From Bacteroidota bacterium (GTDB lineage: Bacteria; Bacteroidota; Bacteroidia; Bacteroidales; F082): a stretch of DNA of 64,000 nucleotides. The stretch spans positions 1-64,000 of the forward strand of contig JAERTF010000171.1 in assembly GCA_016845105.1 (NCBI GenBank), given 5' to 3'. The first letter of the stretch is position 1. Every line of letters starts with the position of its first letter. Shown one piece after another: positions 1 through 9,297 of the stretch. Both the position numbers and the translations under genes were made by a program. The notes under the pieces are model-generated. The model saw only the letters and a program-made list of their open reading frames with translations, ran no database searches and was not told where the DNA came from.

Positions 1-36
1 TTTTTTTATTTTTTCATTTCATTTGCTTAAAAAATA

Positions 37-44
37 TACTTTTG
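37..44 (+). promoter_or_regulatory. Bacteroidota -7 box (TACTTTTG) for the YitT gene
   Basis: TACTTTTG matches the Bacteroidota sigma-ABfr -7 consensus TAnnTTTG and is followed by C. It lies about 80 nt upstream of the YitT-family start codon. No TTG is seen at the usual -33 distance, so the call rests on the -7 box alone. Confidence 0.4.
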
Positions 45-125
45 CGCGCTTTTTATTTATAGACATTTTTTTAACATTAACGTACTGATTTACAGTAATA
101 CAAATCAGATAAAAAATTTTGAGTT

Positions 126-1019
126 ATGGCATTTATTCAAAAAGACAAATTGTTTAGCTTACGATGGATAAGAAATTATAGTATGATACTTATTGGCGCC
201 TTTATTATGGCTGCAGGGTTTGTATTATTTATTACACCCTACAAAATAGTTCCGGGTGGAGTTTATGGTATCTCAATAGTACTTCATTATTTAATAGGGA
301 CACCTGTGGGTGCAATGGCTTTGGCCTTTGATATTCCACTAACATTAATTGGAATAAAGGTATTGGGCCCACGTTTTGGAATGAAGACTGTAGTTGGCTT
401 TTTTGCTGTGGCAATATTTATGGATACCTTAACTTACTTTTATGGTACCGAGCCACTTGTAGTTGATGATGCATTGCTTTCTTCAATATTTGGTGGGTTA
501 TTTATAGGTGTAGGACTTGGGTTAATATTTAAAGCTAAAGCAACTTCAGGTGGTTCTGATATTGTAGCAATGATTGTAAGTAAATACACAAAACTACCAT
601 TGGGACAACTAATGATAATAGTTGATTCATTAATTGTTCTTGTTGGTTTAATTGCCTTTAAAGATTGGAGAATACCATTATACTCCCTTATTGTAATATT
701 TATTACTGGCAAAGTAGTAGATGTAATATTGGAGGGTATGAGCTATGATAAAGTATTATTTATTGTATCAGATAAAACACAAGAGATTAGAGATAAAATT
801 GTAAAAGACTTAAATCGTGGAGGAACTCTGGTTAATGGTGAGGGGATGTTTAGCGGTAAGGAAAAATCAATTGTGTTCACAGTTGTAACTCGACGAGAAA
901 TGTCGATGCTACAAGAGTTTGTACATAAGATCGACCCAATGGCTTTTGTTACAGTGTTAAACTCCAATGAAATACTTGGTAATGGTTTTAAATCATTGAA
1001 AGAAAAAGTTCAGGACTAG
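126..1019 (+). CDS. YitT family membrane protein (DUF161 + DUF2179)
   Basis: Integral membrane protein of 297 aa. About six hydrophobic segments lie between residues 18 and 205, and the family signature ATSGGSDIVAM is at residues 139-149. A soluble C-terminal domain of DUF2179 type follows (about 220-280, with GGTLVNGEGMFSG). This order is typical of the YitT/YpjC family, whose biochemical role is not established; some members are linked to transport or stress. The ATG at 126 follows a TACTTTTG -7 box. The gene stands alone, with a ferritin-like gene about 107 nt downstream. The family assignment is firm and the function unknown. Confidence 0.9.
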   Translation: MAFIQKDKLFSLRWIRNYSMILIGAFIMAAGFVLFITPYKIVPGGVYGISIVLHYLIGTPVGAMALAFDIPLTLIGIKVLGPRFGMKTVVGFFAVAIFMDTLTYFYGTEPLVVDDALLSSIFGGLFIGVGLGLIFKAKATSGGSDIVAMIVSKYTKLPLGQLMIIVDSLIVLVGLIAFKDWRIPLYSLIVIFITGKVVDVILEGMSYDKVLFIVSDKTQEIRDKIVKDLNRGGTLVNGEGMFSGKEKSIVFTVVTRREMSMLQEFVHKIDPMAFVTVLNSNEILGNGFKSLKEKVQD

Positions 1020-1090
1020 TTCTTCCTTTTAAAATCAATGGTTTTTGTCATTGTTTATTCGAAAAGATATTGATTAAGCCAAAAATTTCA

Positions 1091-1098
1091 TAATTTTA
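1091..1098 (+). promoter_or_regulatory. Possible -7 box variant (TAATTTTA) before the ferritin-like gene
   Basis: TAATTTTA followed by C has one mismatch to TAnnTTTG. It sits 28 nt before the ATG at 1127, a normal leader length here. The same TAnnTTTAC form occurs before greA and before the C69 peptidase gene, which suggests a tolerated variant. Weak evidence. Confidence 0.25.
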
Positions 1099-1126
1099 CC
1101 AACAACAAATAAATAACTTAATTCAG

Positions 1127-1585
1127 ATGGAAAAATTTAACTCAACGGATGAAATCCTTGACTTTGCTATTAACGCTGAACAAGAGGCGATAAATTTTTA
1201 TTCTAACCTATATAATAGGACCAATAGTGAAAATATGAAATTGGCTTATAGGGAATTTATTTTAGAAGAGAAATCACATAAGGATAAGCTATTGAAGCTA
1301 AAAGAAGAGGGTACTCTTTCTGGAATTGAGATAGAAAAAGTTACTGATTTAAAGATAAGTGATTATATGGTTGAAAAACAAATTCATGATAAAATGGATT
1401 ATCAAGATTCGTTGGAGGTAGCCATGTTAAGAGAAAAAGCAGCATATAAATTATATACCGACTTAGCCGAAATTTCAGATACCGAGGATCTAAAAACCAT
1501 GTTTAAATTTCTGGCACAAGAAGAAGCAAAACATAAGTTGAAATTTGAGACTGAATGGGATGATAATGTAAACCAGGAGAATTAG
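1127..1585 (+). CDS. Ferritin-like / rubrerythrin-type diiron protein
   Basis: Small cytosolic four-helix-bundle protein of 152 aa. Two diiron half-sites are visible: N-terminal glutamates in the stretch AEQEAINFY (17-25) with EKSH (48-51), and LREKAAYKLY with EEAKH near residues 133-137. This matches the rubrerythrin-type ferritin-like fold without the C-terminal rubredoxin domain. The family handles iron or peroxide, and this member may do either. A terminator-like hairpin follows at 1605-1640, so it is probably monocistronic. Confidence 0.8.
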   Translation: MEKFNSTDEILDFAINAEQEAINFYSNLYNRTNSENMKLAYREFILEEKSHKDKLLKLKEEGTLSGIEIEKVTDLKISDYMVEKQIHDKMDYQDSLEVAMLREKAAYKLYTDLAEISDTEDLKTMFKFLAQEEAKHKLKFETEWDDNVNQEN

Positions 1586-1604
1586 TATCTGCCAACATAA
1601 ATAT

Positions 1605-1640
1605 AAACCTGATTCATATTTTATTATGGGTCAGGTTTTT
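1605..1640 (+). terminator. Rho-independent terminator after the ferritin-like gene
   Basis: AAACCTGA (1605-1612) pairs with TCAGGTTT (1631-1638) in an 8-bp stem with an 18-nt AT-rich loop, followed by a short T run. It lies 20 nt beyond the ferritin-like stop codon. Confidence 0.6.
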
Positions 1641-1672
1641 TAGTTTATTATAGAATGTAAACCTTTTAAAAT

Positions 1673-2545
1673 ATGAGAATTCATACTATTATCATTATCA
1701 TTTTGTTATCCCAAATCAACCATGCAATATGTCAGCAACCTGATAATAAATCAGTAACCACCGGTTATAAAAAAGGCACTCTAATTGTTATTGGAGGTGG
1801 AAATCTTGATTCAACAATTTTTCAGGAGTTTAAAAAATATGCTGGTGGAGATAGCTCACGAATAGTAGTAATACCAACTGCATTGCCCGATGATTATTTA
1901 TTAAAGGATTCAGCAATGTTTCATATCAAAAAGGGGTTTGAAAAATACGGGTTTGGTAAAGTAACAATTTTGCATACCAGAGACACTGCCATTGCAAATA
2001 ATGAAGAATTCATAGAGCCAATAAAAACGGCAACGGGATTGTATTTTCTTGGAGGCAGACAATGGCGCATTGCAGATGGTTTTTTAAATACCAAGGCTCA
2101 CAAGGAAATGTTTAATCTGCTCGACAGGGGAGGAGTAATAGCAGGATCATCGGCTGGAGCCACAATACAAGGGTCGTATTTAGCTCGTGGTGATACTAAG
2201 AATAATCAGATAATGATGGGGGATCATGAAGAGGGACTGGGGTTTATTTCAAACATAGCCATTGATCAGCATGTACTTGCCAGAAACCGTCAGTTTGATA
2301 TGTTCGATATACTAAAGGAAAGACCAGAACTTCTAGGTATTGGATTGGATGAAAATACCGCAATTGTCGTATGCGGAGATGAATTTAAGGTAATTGGAGC
2401 TAGTTATGTAACTATTTATGATGGAACATACTGGTCCAGGGAAGGAAGTAGTTTGAAAAATCTGCCATCAGAAGAAGATGTTTTTTATATGCTAAAAAGT
2501 GGAGATAGGTATAACCTTAAAGATAGAAAAGTAATTGTTGAGTAA
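1673..2545 (+). CDS. Exported cyanophycinase-like S51 peptidase
   Basis: Protein of 290 aa with an N-terminal signal sequence (hydrophobic residues 4-19), then a peptidase S51/cyanophycinase domain from about residue 34. Visible motifs are GGGN (41-44), the nucleophile elbow GSSAGA (158-163, likely Ser160) and DQHVLARNR (His200). Cyanophycinases cleave the arginine-aspartate storage polymer, and related S51 enzymes cleave Asp dipeptides. Exported members may degrade external polymer or peptides. No cyanophycin synthetase is visible in the window. The family is clear, the substrate inferred. Confidence 0.82.
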   Translation: MRIHTIIIIILLSQINHAICQQPDNKSVTTGYKKGTLIVIGGGNLDSTIFQEFKKYAGGDSSRIVVIPTALPDDYLLKDSAMFHIKKGFEKYGFGKVTILHTRDTAIANNEEFIEPIKTATGLYFLGGRQWRIADGFLNTKAHKEMFNLLDRGGVIAGSSAGATIQGSYLARGDTKNNQIMMGDHEEGLGFISNIAIDQHVLARNRQFDMFDILKERPELLGIGLDENTAIVVCGDEFKVIGASYVTIYDGTYWSREGSSLKNLPSEEDVFYMLKSGDRYNLKDRKVIVE

Positions 2546-2610
2546 CCAAATTATATTCTCTATTTACAATTTTCTATGGACTAATCTAACTTCATACAAT
2601 TTGAGGTTAA

Positions 2611-2618
2611 TATTTTTG
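2611..2618 (+). promoter_or_regulatory. -7 box (TATTTTTG) before the 93-aa membrane protein
   Basis: TATTTTTG is an exact TAnnTTTG match 24 nt before the ATG at 2642. It supports this small gene as a real, separately transcribed unit. Confidence 0.45.
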
Positions 2619-2641
2619 TTATTATTAAAACCATAGTTATT

Positions 2642-2923
2642 ATGAAAATTTTCGGTTCTTTAATTGGCTGGGCTATAATTATTAGTATGCTGTTATTGTC
2701 ATTAACATTTGTTGATTTTCTTGCTTTATCTGATATTCATCAAGATTATGTTAGTAGCAAGGTGCTCCAGTATTTACACATCGATATTGCAAATGAATTG
2801 CCTGGTTGGACTTCAACCCAATTGGAATGGGGCTGGATTAGGTTAAGTATTTTTATTAAAACTATACTAATTGTAGCTATAATAATCTCACTTATTAAAG
2901 TAGCAAAGAAGTATAAAATTTGA
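2642..2923 (+). CDS. Small two-helix membrane protein
   Basis: Protein of 93 aa with hydrophobic segments at about residues 5-27 and 66-86, joined by a polar loop with the sequence ELPGWTSTQLEWGW. The C-terminus is basic (KVAKKYKI), which suggests a cytoplasmic tail. I do not recognise a family. Support for a real gene is an ATG start, a well-placed TAnnTTTG box 24 nt upstream, and no competing ORF. It ends 63 nt before the convergent rseP stop codon. Confidence 0.6.
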   Translation: MKIFGSLIGWAIIISMLLLSLTFVDFLALSDIHQDYVSSKVLQYLHIDIANELPGWTSTQLEWGWIRLSIFIKTILIVAIIISLIKVAKKYKI

Positions 2924-2986
2924 AACAGTAGTTTTTAATAAAAGCACTGACAATCAAAATGTACAGAAGTGTGTTTAACTAAGCGA

Positions 2987-4312
2987 TTAATTAAATAGCT
3001 TCATTATATCATTTCCATTTGCAAAAATTAATAGGCTAAATAATAGTATCATCCCTACTACTTGAGCATATTCTAAAAACTTATCGCTTGGTTTGCGTCG
3101 TGCAATAATTTCATAAAGCAAGAATAATACATGACCACCATCGAGCGCTGGAATTGGCAATACATTTAATATTGCTAGCATAATTGATAGAAATGCTGTT
3201 AATCGCCAAAAGCTTTCCCAATGCCATTGCTTGGGAAATATGCTTCCGATTGTTATAAAACCTCCAACACCCTCATAGGCTTTTACTTCAGGTGAGAATA
3301 GTAATTTAAGCTGCTTAAGATAATTATCAATGCCACTAATTGTACGACTAAAACCAGCAGGAATAGCTTCACCAAAAGTGTATTCTTTTTTACTTACAGT
3401 AAATAGTTTGTTTAGGTTGCCCATTGGATAAACACCAATTAATCCTTCTTCATCAAGCTGTATTGGGATATCAATGCTATCTGCATCTCTAATTACAGTA
3501 ACTGTAACCATTTCATTCTTGTGTGTTTGAACCTTATCCCTAAAATCATTATAGTACAAAAGAATTTCATTATTTAGGCCAATAATTGTATCTCCAATTT
3601 GCATTCCTGATTTCTCAGCCGGTGATTCTTTCGAAAACCTATCAACGATAAATGGAATTCGGAAAGTAAATAATGGTGATTTGTGATTTATAAGTTTGTT
3701 CAAACTTCCTTCTGGCAGAGTTAATGTTGCGGGAACGTTGTCTCTAATAATATCAACTGTTTTTACTTCGTTGAGAACAAGATTCATTGGGATTTTGCTA
3801 AAATCTTCAACATACAGACCATCAAGTGTTATGATTTTATCTCCAGGTTGAAATCCCATTTCCATTGCAAGGCTATCTGGTCTGATACCATATTTATTAA
3901 CTTCCTTTGTGCTTAAAAATTCATCACCCCAATAAGTTAACATCGAAATGTAGATTACAAATGCAAGAACTACATTCATAATAACACCACCTAGCATTAT
4001 TATTAGTCGCTGGTAAGCAGGCTTTGACCTAAATTCCCACGGCTTAGGAGGTAATTTCATCGCTTCCTTATCCATCGACTCATCGATCATTCCTGATATT
4101 TTTACATATCCGCCTAAGGGTAGCCATCCCATCCCATACTCGGTTCCTCTATAGGTAAATTTGAAAATCGAGAACCATGGGTTGAAGAACAAATAAAACT
4201 TTTCAACTCGTGTTTTAAAAATCTTTGCAGCAGCAAAATGTCCAAACTCGTGAACAACAACTAATATGGAGAGGCTCAAAAGGAGCTGAATTACCTGGAT
4301 TATTATTTCCAT
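2987..4312 (-). CDS. rseP: RIP metalloprotease RseP (site-2 protease)
   Basis: Intramembrane zinc metalloprotease of 441 aa, which cuts membrane-bound anti-sigma factors and remnant signal peptides. HEFGH at residues 21-25 in the first helix gives two zinc ligands, and LDGGH near 390-394 gives the third-ligand motif. Two PDZ-like regions lie between (about 140-205 and 225-280). The gene is 18 nt downstream of dxr on the same strand, the usual Bacteroidota arrangement. All catalytic motifs are present. Confidence 0.95.
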   Translation of the reverse strand: MEIIIQVIQLLLSLSILVVVHEFGHFAAAKIFKTRVEKFYLFFNPWFSIFKFTYRGTEYGMGWLPLGGYVKISGMIDESMDKEAMKLPPKPWEFRSKPAYQRLIIMLGGVIMNVVLAFVIYISMLTYWGDEFLSTKEVNKYGIRPDSLAMEMGFQPGDKIITLDGLYVEDFSKIPMNLVLNEVKTVDIIRDNVPATLTLPEGSLNKLINHKSPLFTFRIPFIVDRFSKESPAEKSGMQIGDTIIGLNNEILLYYNDFRDKVQTHKNEMVTVTVIRDADSIDIPIQLDEEGLIGVYPMGNLNKLFTVSKKEYTFGEAIPAGFSRTISGIDNYLKQLKLLFSPEVKAYEGVGGFITIGSIFPKQWHWESFWRLTAFLSIMLAILNVLPIPALDGGHVLFLLYEIIARRKPSDKFLEYAQVVGMILLFSLLIFANGNDIMKLFN

Positions 4313-4330
4313 CTATTTTTTATTATAATT

Positions 4331-5482
4331 TTACTTAATTAACTCAATTGCTTTTTTCCTTGTAAGGATATCTGTCTCAAAATAATCTGATAGACCAGGT
4401 TTTTCGATTCTAGGTATCGTATTCATGCTTTGTTCAACAATATCAGAAATATGTAAAATTCCGATTTTACCATCTAAAAAAGCTTGTACTCCTATATCAT
4501 TAGCAGCATTGATAATACATGGCATATTGCCTCCTATTTCCAAGGCTTTAAAAGCGAGTGCAAGATTACGAAATTTTTTCACATCAGGCTGAAGGAAATC
4601 AAGAGTGCCTATTTGAATTAAATCAAGCGGTTGAAATGAAGTTGCTAATCTTTGAGGATAGGTTAGTGCAAACTGTATTGGTATTCTCATGTCAGGCACA
4701 CTGAGTTGCGTTTTTACCGAGCCATCACTAAAATACACCAAAGAATGAACTATGCTTTGTGGATGGATCAAAACATCAATCTTTGAATAATCTAAATCAA
4801 ATAACCATCGGGCTTCAATAGCTTCAAGTCCTTTGTTCATAAGTGTAGCTGAATCAATGGTAACTTTATTACCCATGTTCCAGTTGGGGTGAGCCAAAGC
4901 CTGGGCAGGAGAAGCATTTTTTATATAAACTTGACTTTTGTTTAAAAATGGTCCGCCCGATGCTGTTAGTACTATTTTTTCAATGGGGTTGTTAATCTCT
5001 CCCATCAAGCATTGAAATATTGCAGAATGTTCCGAATCAACCGGGATTATTTGTCCACCGTATTCAAGTGCGGTTTTTGATATTAGCTCACCAGCAACCA
5101 CAATACACTCCTTATTCGCCAGAGCTATTCTTTTTTTGTTTTTTAAGGCTGTTAAAATTGGTACTAATGCAGTCAAGCCTGTAATACCAATTAATACAAT
5201 ATCTATGGTATCCATTTCCATTATCTGACTAATGGAATCCTCGCCTGCATAAACTTTTATATCATATCCAATGAGTGCATCACTTACCTTTGTGTATTTG
5301 TTCTTATCACCAATCACCACAACATTTGGTAAGTAAGTAATTGCCTGATTAATTAGCAATTCTGCATTGCTATTTGCTGTGAGAACCTCAACGGTAAATA
5401 ATTCTGGTTGTTCATCAATAACTCTTAAGGTCTGTGAACCAATAGATCCTGTTGACCCTAATATTGCTATTCTTTTTTTCAT
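4331..5482 (-). CDS. dxr: 1-deoxy-D-xylulose-5-phosphate reductoisomerase
   Basis: Second enzyme of the MEP isoprenoid pathway: it converts DXP to MEP using NADPH and a divalent metal. Length is 383 aa. The NADPH-binding motif GSTGSIG is at residues 9-15. ANKECIVVAGE, the metal-binding PVDSEHSAIFQ and ASGGPF follow in the expected order. It lies between an M23 peptidase gene (34-nt gap) and rseP (18-nt gap), so the three are probably cotranscribed from the box at 6411-6418. Assignment is secure. Confidence 0.96.
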   Translation of the reverse strand: MKKRIAILGSTGSIGSQTLRVIDEQPELFTVEVLTANSNAELLINQAITYLPNVVVIGDKNKYTKVSDALIGYDIKVYAGEDSISQIMEMDTIDIVLIGITGLTALVPILTALKNKKRIALANKECIVVAGELISKTALEYGGQIIPVDSEHSAIFQCLMGEINNPIEKIVLTASGGPFLNKSQVYIKNASPAQALAHPNWNMGNKVTIDSATLMNKGLEAIEARWLFDLDYSKIDVLIHPQSIVHSLVYFSDGSVKTQLSVPDMRIPIQFALTYPQRLATSFQPLDLIQIGTLDFLQPDVKKFRNLALAFKALEIGGNMPCIINAANDIGVQAFLDGKIGILHISDIVEQSMNTIPRIEKPGLSDYFETDILTRKKAIELIK

Positions 5483-5516
5483 AAAGTAATGATAATTGCA
5501 GTGAGTAGGCTTGATG

Positions 5517-6401
5517 TTAATTAAATAGGATGTATTCTTCAGGGTTTACAGGATTGCCGTTTTCCCATAACTCGAAGTGTAGATGTGGTCCGGTTGTTAG
5601 TTCACCCGATTGGCCTGATATTGCAATTGGCTCTCCTGCAAGTACATGATCCCCTTCTTTTTTCAATAGTACCGAATTGTGCTTATATACGGAAATAAAA
5701 TTTCGTTCGTGCTGAAGACTAATTATATATCCTGTTTCCAATGTCCATCCCGAAAAAACAACTGTTCCATCAAGTGTAGCTTTTACTGCTTCATTATGAG
5801 AAGTTACAATATCGATTCCAAAATGATTTTCCATTAGATTAAATCTTGAGGTAATTATTCCTTGCAATGGCGTAAAAAAGTTAAAGCTACTAATCGAATT
5901 TTCGTTAGTGTTTGTAAACTGACCCGATTCGTTAAAGTATAAATTATGCATACTATGGTTTTCAAATTCGGCCCTTAAGGTACTATCGTTTATCGACTTA
6001 ATATTTTGAATCGTGTCGTAGTGTAAGTTTGTAATTTCAACTTCATCGTAGTTAATCTGTACTGGATCTTCTTCGAAAATATTTTTAAAACTAGCTATAT
6101 ATCGATTCTTTTTTTCGATATCGAGAAGTAGCGAATCGGCTAGAATGTTTAAACTATAAAGCTGTCGTTTATCGTCAATATCTGGATAACCGGGTATGTA
6201 TTTTTTTACAGATGTGTTGGCAATAACAATAAATGTAATTGTCATGAATATAATCCCAAAACTAAAAACAAAAATAAAAACATTAAGACGCGTCAGTCTA
6301 AGAGAAAGACGATCTTCGAAAGTTTGATCATTAAAAATAACCAACCTATACTTACTTCGTAGGTTGTTATACCATTTCTTATTTTTTTTCTGTTTTGCCA
6401 T
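5517..6401 (-). CDS. M23 family metallopeptidase, membrane-anchored
   Basis: Predicted LytM-type peptidoglycan endopeptidase of 294 aa. From the chosen start there is a basic N-terminus (MAKQKKNKKWY), one transmembrane segment (about 37-60), a linker, and a C-terminal M23 domain with NHFGID, YKHNS and GPHLHFELW. These carry the H...D and HxH zinc ligands, so it should be active. The frame stays open 13 codons further upstream, but a TACCTTTG promoter box (6411-6418) falls inside that extension, so the ATG at 6399-6401 is preferred. It heads the M23-dxr-rseP operon. Confidence 0.88.
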   Translation of the reverse strand: MAKQKKNKKWYNNLRSKYRLVIFNDQTFEDRLSLRLTRLNVFIFVFSFGIIFMTITFIVIANTSVKKYIPGYPDIDDKRQLYSLNILADSLLLDIEKKNRYIASFKNIFEEDPVQINYDEVEITNLHYDTIQNIKSINDSTLRAEFENHSMHNLYFNESGQFTNTNENSISSFNFFTPLQGIITSRFNLMENHFGIDIVTSHNEAVKATLDGTVVFSGWTLETGYIISLQHERNFISVYKHNSVLLKKEGDHVLAGEPIAISGQSGELTTGPHLHFELWENGNPVNPEEYILFN

Positions 6402-6410
6402 TTGAAAGTG

Positions 6411-6418
6411 CAAAGGTA
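6411..6418 (-). promoter_or_regulatory. -7 box (TACCTTTG) for the M23-dxr-rseP operon
   Basis: Read on the minus strand, TACCTTTG followed by CAC is an exact TAnnTTTG match. It lies only about 9 nt before the preferred ATG. Transcription would therefore start almost at the start codon and give a nearly leaderless message. Confidence 0.55.
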
Positions 6419-6580
6419 AAAAACCAAAACTAACTATCACGTTCTTTTATTGCTAATTACTTGTTGTAAATCATGAAGTACTTTGATATTGAATTTGAAA
6501 AATGAACCAGGCAATAGTATGAACACTTAGAACTTTTAAAACAAATTTCGAATAAATATGGTTTTTCATGAAACTCTAAT

Positions 6581-6588
6581 TATTTTTG
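6581..6588 (+). promoter_or_regulatory. -7 box (TATTTTTG) before porW
   Basis: TATTTTTG followed by CC exactly matches the -7 consensus and lies 58 nt before the TTG start at 6647, in the divergent gap between the M23 operon and porW. Confidence 0.5.
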
Positions 6589-6646
6589 CCAGTCATTATT
6601 TGTAATAAAACTCTTTAAATTTAGTTATTAAGGTTAAATTTATACA

Positions 6647-9286
6647 TTGATTAACCAAAGATCAAATACGTCTTTATTGTTTTTGATGGCAATATCACTT
6701 TTGCTATTCATAAACTCATGTTCCACAAAAAAGAATACATGGACTCGTAGGGCCTATCACAATGTTACTTGTCATTACAATGTTTATTGGAATGGAATGG
6801 TTAGTCTGGATGAAGGTATTAGCTTGCTCCAGGAAAAGGTTGTCGACGACTATAATAAAGTACTTAGGGTAGCAAATTATGGTACCAAGGCAGATGCAAC
6901 AATAGTAAACCCTAAAATGGATCGAACCATAAAAAAGGCATCCATTGGTATTCAACGACATTCGATGTCGTTTGGCGGTAAAGAGTACGTAAAATGGGTT
7001 AAGGATAGTTATCTGATGATGGGAATAGCTCATTTTTACAAACAGGATTACACCAGTGCTCGAAGAGTGTTTGATTATGTTGCAAAGGAGTATGAATCTA
7101 CACCTATTTCTTATGAGGCAATACTATGGCTGGCACGAACTTTTATTCAAACCGAAAGGTATGAAAAGGCCGAGGCATCTCTAAACCTGTTGCAAAGTAA
7201 GCTTAAAGATGAAAACTTTCCTCGAAATGTAGAAAAAGAAATCCCTATTGTATATGCTGATTTTTATATAGCTCGTGGTGATTATAATTCAGCATATCCT
7301 TATCTAGAAAGAGGACTTGAGTTAGCCACAGATAATAATATAATAACCCGAATTTATTTTATTCTTGGTCAGATTAGTCAGCTTGATCATGAGTATAATA
7401 AGGCAATGGCATATTTTTCTAAGGTCGTTAAGAAGAATCCCCCTTATAAAATGGCTTTTGAAGCTCAAATGAATATTGCCCAATGTTATGGAGAAGGATC
7501 AGGTGATAGCAAGCAAATAAATAAGGTATTGCTAAAAATGGCAAAGGAAGATAAGAATAAGGAATATCTGGATCAAATTTATTATGCTTTAGCACAAATT
7601 GCTACTTCCGATAGTAAGGATACTCTGGTAATTTACTATTTAAAAAAATCAGTTAGTACAAGCGTAAGCGATCCGGTTCAAAAAACAACTTCTTCTCTTG
7701 AACTAGCAGATATTTATTTTGATGACGGTGTTTATCAAAATGCACAGGCATATTATGATACAGCTGCAATGTCGCTTCCAAAAGACTATCCTGATTATGA
7801 TAAAATAATGAACAAAACAACGGTACTTTCTCAGTTAGTTGTTCAGATACAAACAATAGCATTGCAGGATAGCTTACAGACTATTGCTTTGTTGGATACT
7901 GCTGATCTTTATACCATGGTTGATAGTTTAATTGCTAACTACGAAAAAGAACAGGAAAAAATAGCAGAAGAAAGGGAGAATGGTGGAGGAACACAGTTTG
8001 TGGATATGACACGTAATAAACCCGGACAACCACTTGGAGGTGGTTGGTATTTTGATAATCCAACTGCATTGGGTCGGGGACGTACAGAATTTATTAAGAA
8101 ATGGGGCGACCGTAAACTTGAAGACATGTGGAGAATATCCGACAAGCGTTCGATGATGCAGTCGTTTGAGGAAGATCTAACAGATGAGGAAGAAATTACC
8201 CAAAGCGATAGTGTTATAATGGTTGTAACTAATCCACGTGATCGTGCATTCTACCTTCAGCATATTCCACGAACACCAGAACAATTGGCCGTTTCTGATA
8301 GTCTTATAATCGATGCCTATAATTTGTTGGCATATTTATATTATGAAGACTTAAAAGACACAACTCTTGCTTTGGATACATATACCGAATTTCAAAAAAA
8401 ATATCCTGACAATAAATATCGATTAGAATCATGGTATGCCTTGTATAAAATATACACAGGTTATGGTAATAGTGAAGAAGCTAATTTTTATAAAGGTTTG
8501 ATAGTTAGTAATTATCCTGAGAGTAATTATGCTAAGGTTCTTCTCGATCCTGATTATTTTATCAAACTGAGTCAACAATTAAACGAAGCAGCTAAACTTT
8601 ACGAAAAAACGTTTAAAGCATTTAACAGAGAACAATATTACAGAGTTATAACATATTCAGATCAAGCTGTAGATCTATATCCCGATGATACAGCTCTTAT
8701 GCCTAAGTTTTTGTACTTGAGAGCAATATCACTGGGAGCTGTAGATGTTGCCGACACATTATATTCATCTTTAATAAGTCTTGTTCAACAATACCCCACT
8801 AGTTCTGTGGCACCAATGGCTAAATCTGTAATTAAAACGTTACAGGTGGAGTATGGAATTGGTTTACCCGAAGGTGCAACAGCGGCGTCACTCGAGGCAA
8901 CTACCAGAGAATCTATTTATAAGTTTAATGCAGAAGAGATGCATCTTGTTTTAATTGTTGTTAAATCAGAGGATGTTAATATAAGTGCACTAAAAGTACG
9001 GATTTCTGATTTTGATAAGAAATACTTTAGACTTAAGCGGCTTAGGGTAAAAAGTCTAATGCTTGATGATCTTCATACAATTATTACAATAGGGAACTTT
9101 GATAGTAAAGATGAAGCCGGCAACTATTTATTGGCTCTTCAAAATGATGAATATGTTGTATCAGGATTGCAAAATAAAGATTTTGAGGTTTATTCAATAT
9201 CAGCATCCAACTACCCATTATTTTATAGGGATAAGGATATTGAAATGTACAAGGAATTTTTTGAGAACAATTATGGTAGAGATTAA
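6647..9286 (+). CDS. porW: T9SS-associated TPR lipoprotein PorW/SprE
   Basis: Large TPR lipoprotein of 879 aa. The signal peptide ends in a lipobox at Cys25 (FINSC). The mature start STKKNTWTRRAYHNVTCHYN resembles the PorW/SprE family. TPR-like repeats run through about residues 110-400 and 550-720. PorW/SprE is needed for type IX secretion and gliding in Porphyromonas and Flavobacterium. The start is a TTG: an in-frame stop lies three codons upstream, and the next ATG would leave a signal peptide of about 12 residues without basic residues. A bactofilin gene follows after 11 nt. Confidence 0.82.
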   Translation: MINQRSNTSLLFLMAISLLLFINSCSTKKNTWTRRAYHNVTCHYNVYWNGMVSLDEGISLLQEKVVDDYNKVLRVANYGTKADATIVNPKMDRTIKKASIGIQRHSMSFGGKEYVKWVKDSYLMMGIAHFYKQDYTSARRVFDYVAKEYESTPISYEAILWLARTFIQTERYEKAEASLNLLQSKLKDENFPRNVEKEIPIVYADFYIARGDYNSAYPYLERGLELATDNNIITRIYFILGQISQLDHEYNKAMAYFSKVVKKNPPYKMAFEAQMNIAQCYGEGSGDSKQINKVLLKMAKEDKNKEYLDQIYYALAQIATSDSKDTLVIYYLKKSVSTSVSDPVQKTTSSLELADIYFDDGVYQNAQAYYDTAAMSLPKDYPDYDKIMNKTTVLSQLVVQIQTIALQDSLQTIALLDTADLYTMVDSLIANYEKEQEKIAEERENGGGTQFVDMTRNKPGQPLGGGWYFDNPTALGRGRTEFIKKWGDRKLEDMWRISDKRSMMQSFEEDLTDEEEITQSDSVIMVVTNPRDRAFYLQHIPRTPEQLAVSDSLIIDAYNLLAYLYYEDLKDTTLALDTYTEFQKKYPDNKYRLESWYALYKIYTGYGNSEEANFYKGLIVSNYPESNYAKVLLDPDYFIKLSQQLNEAAKLYEKTFKAFNREQYYRVITYSDQAVDLYPDDTALMPKFLYLRAISLGAVDVADTLYSSLISLVQQYPTSSVAPMAKSVIKTLQVEYGIGLPEGATAASLEATTRESIYKFNAEEMHLVLIVVKSEDVNISALKVRISDFDKKYFRLKRLRVKSLMLDDLHTIITIGNFDSKDEAGNYLLALQNDEYVVSGLQNKDFEVYSISASNYPLFYRDKDIEMYKEFFENNYGRD

Positions 9287-9297
9287 TTAGATACAAC

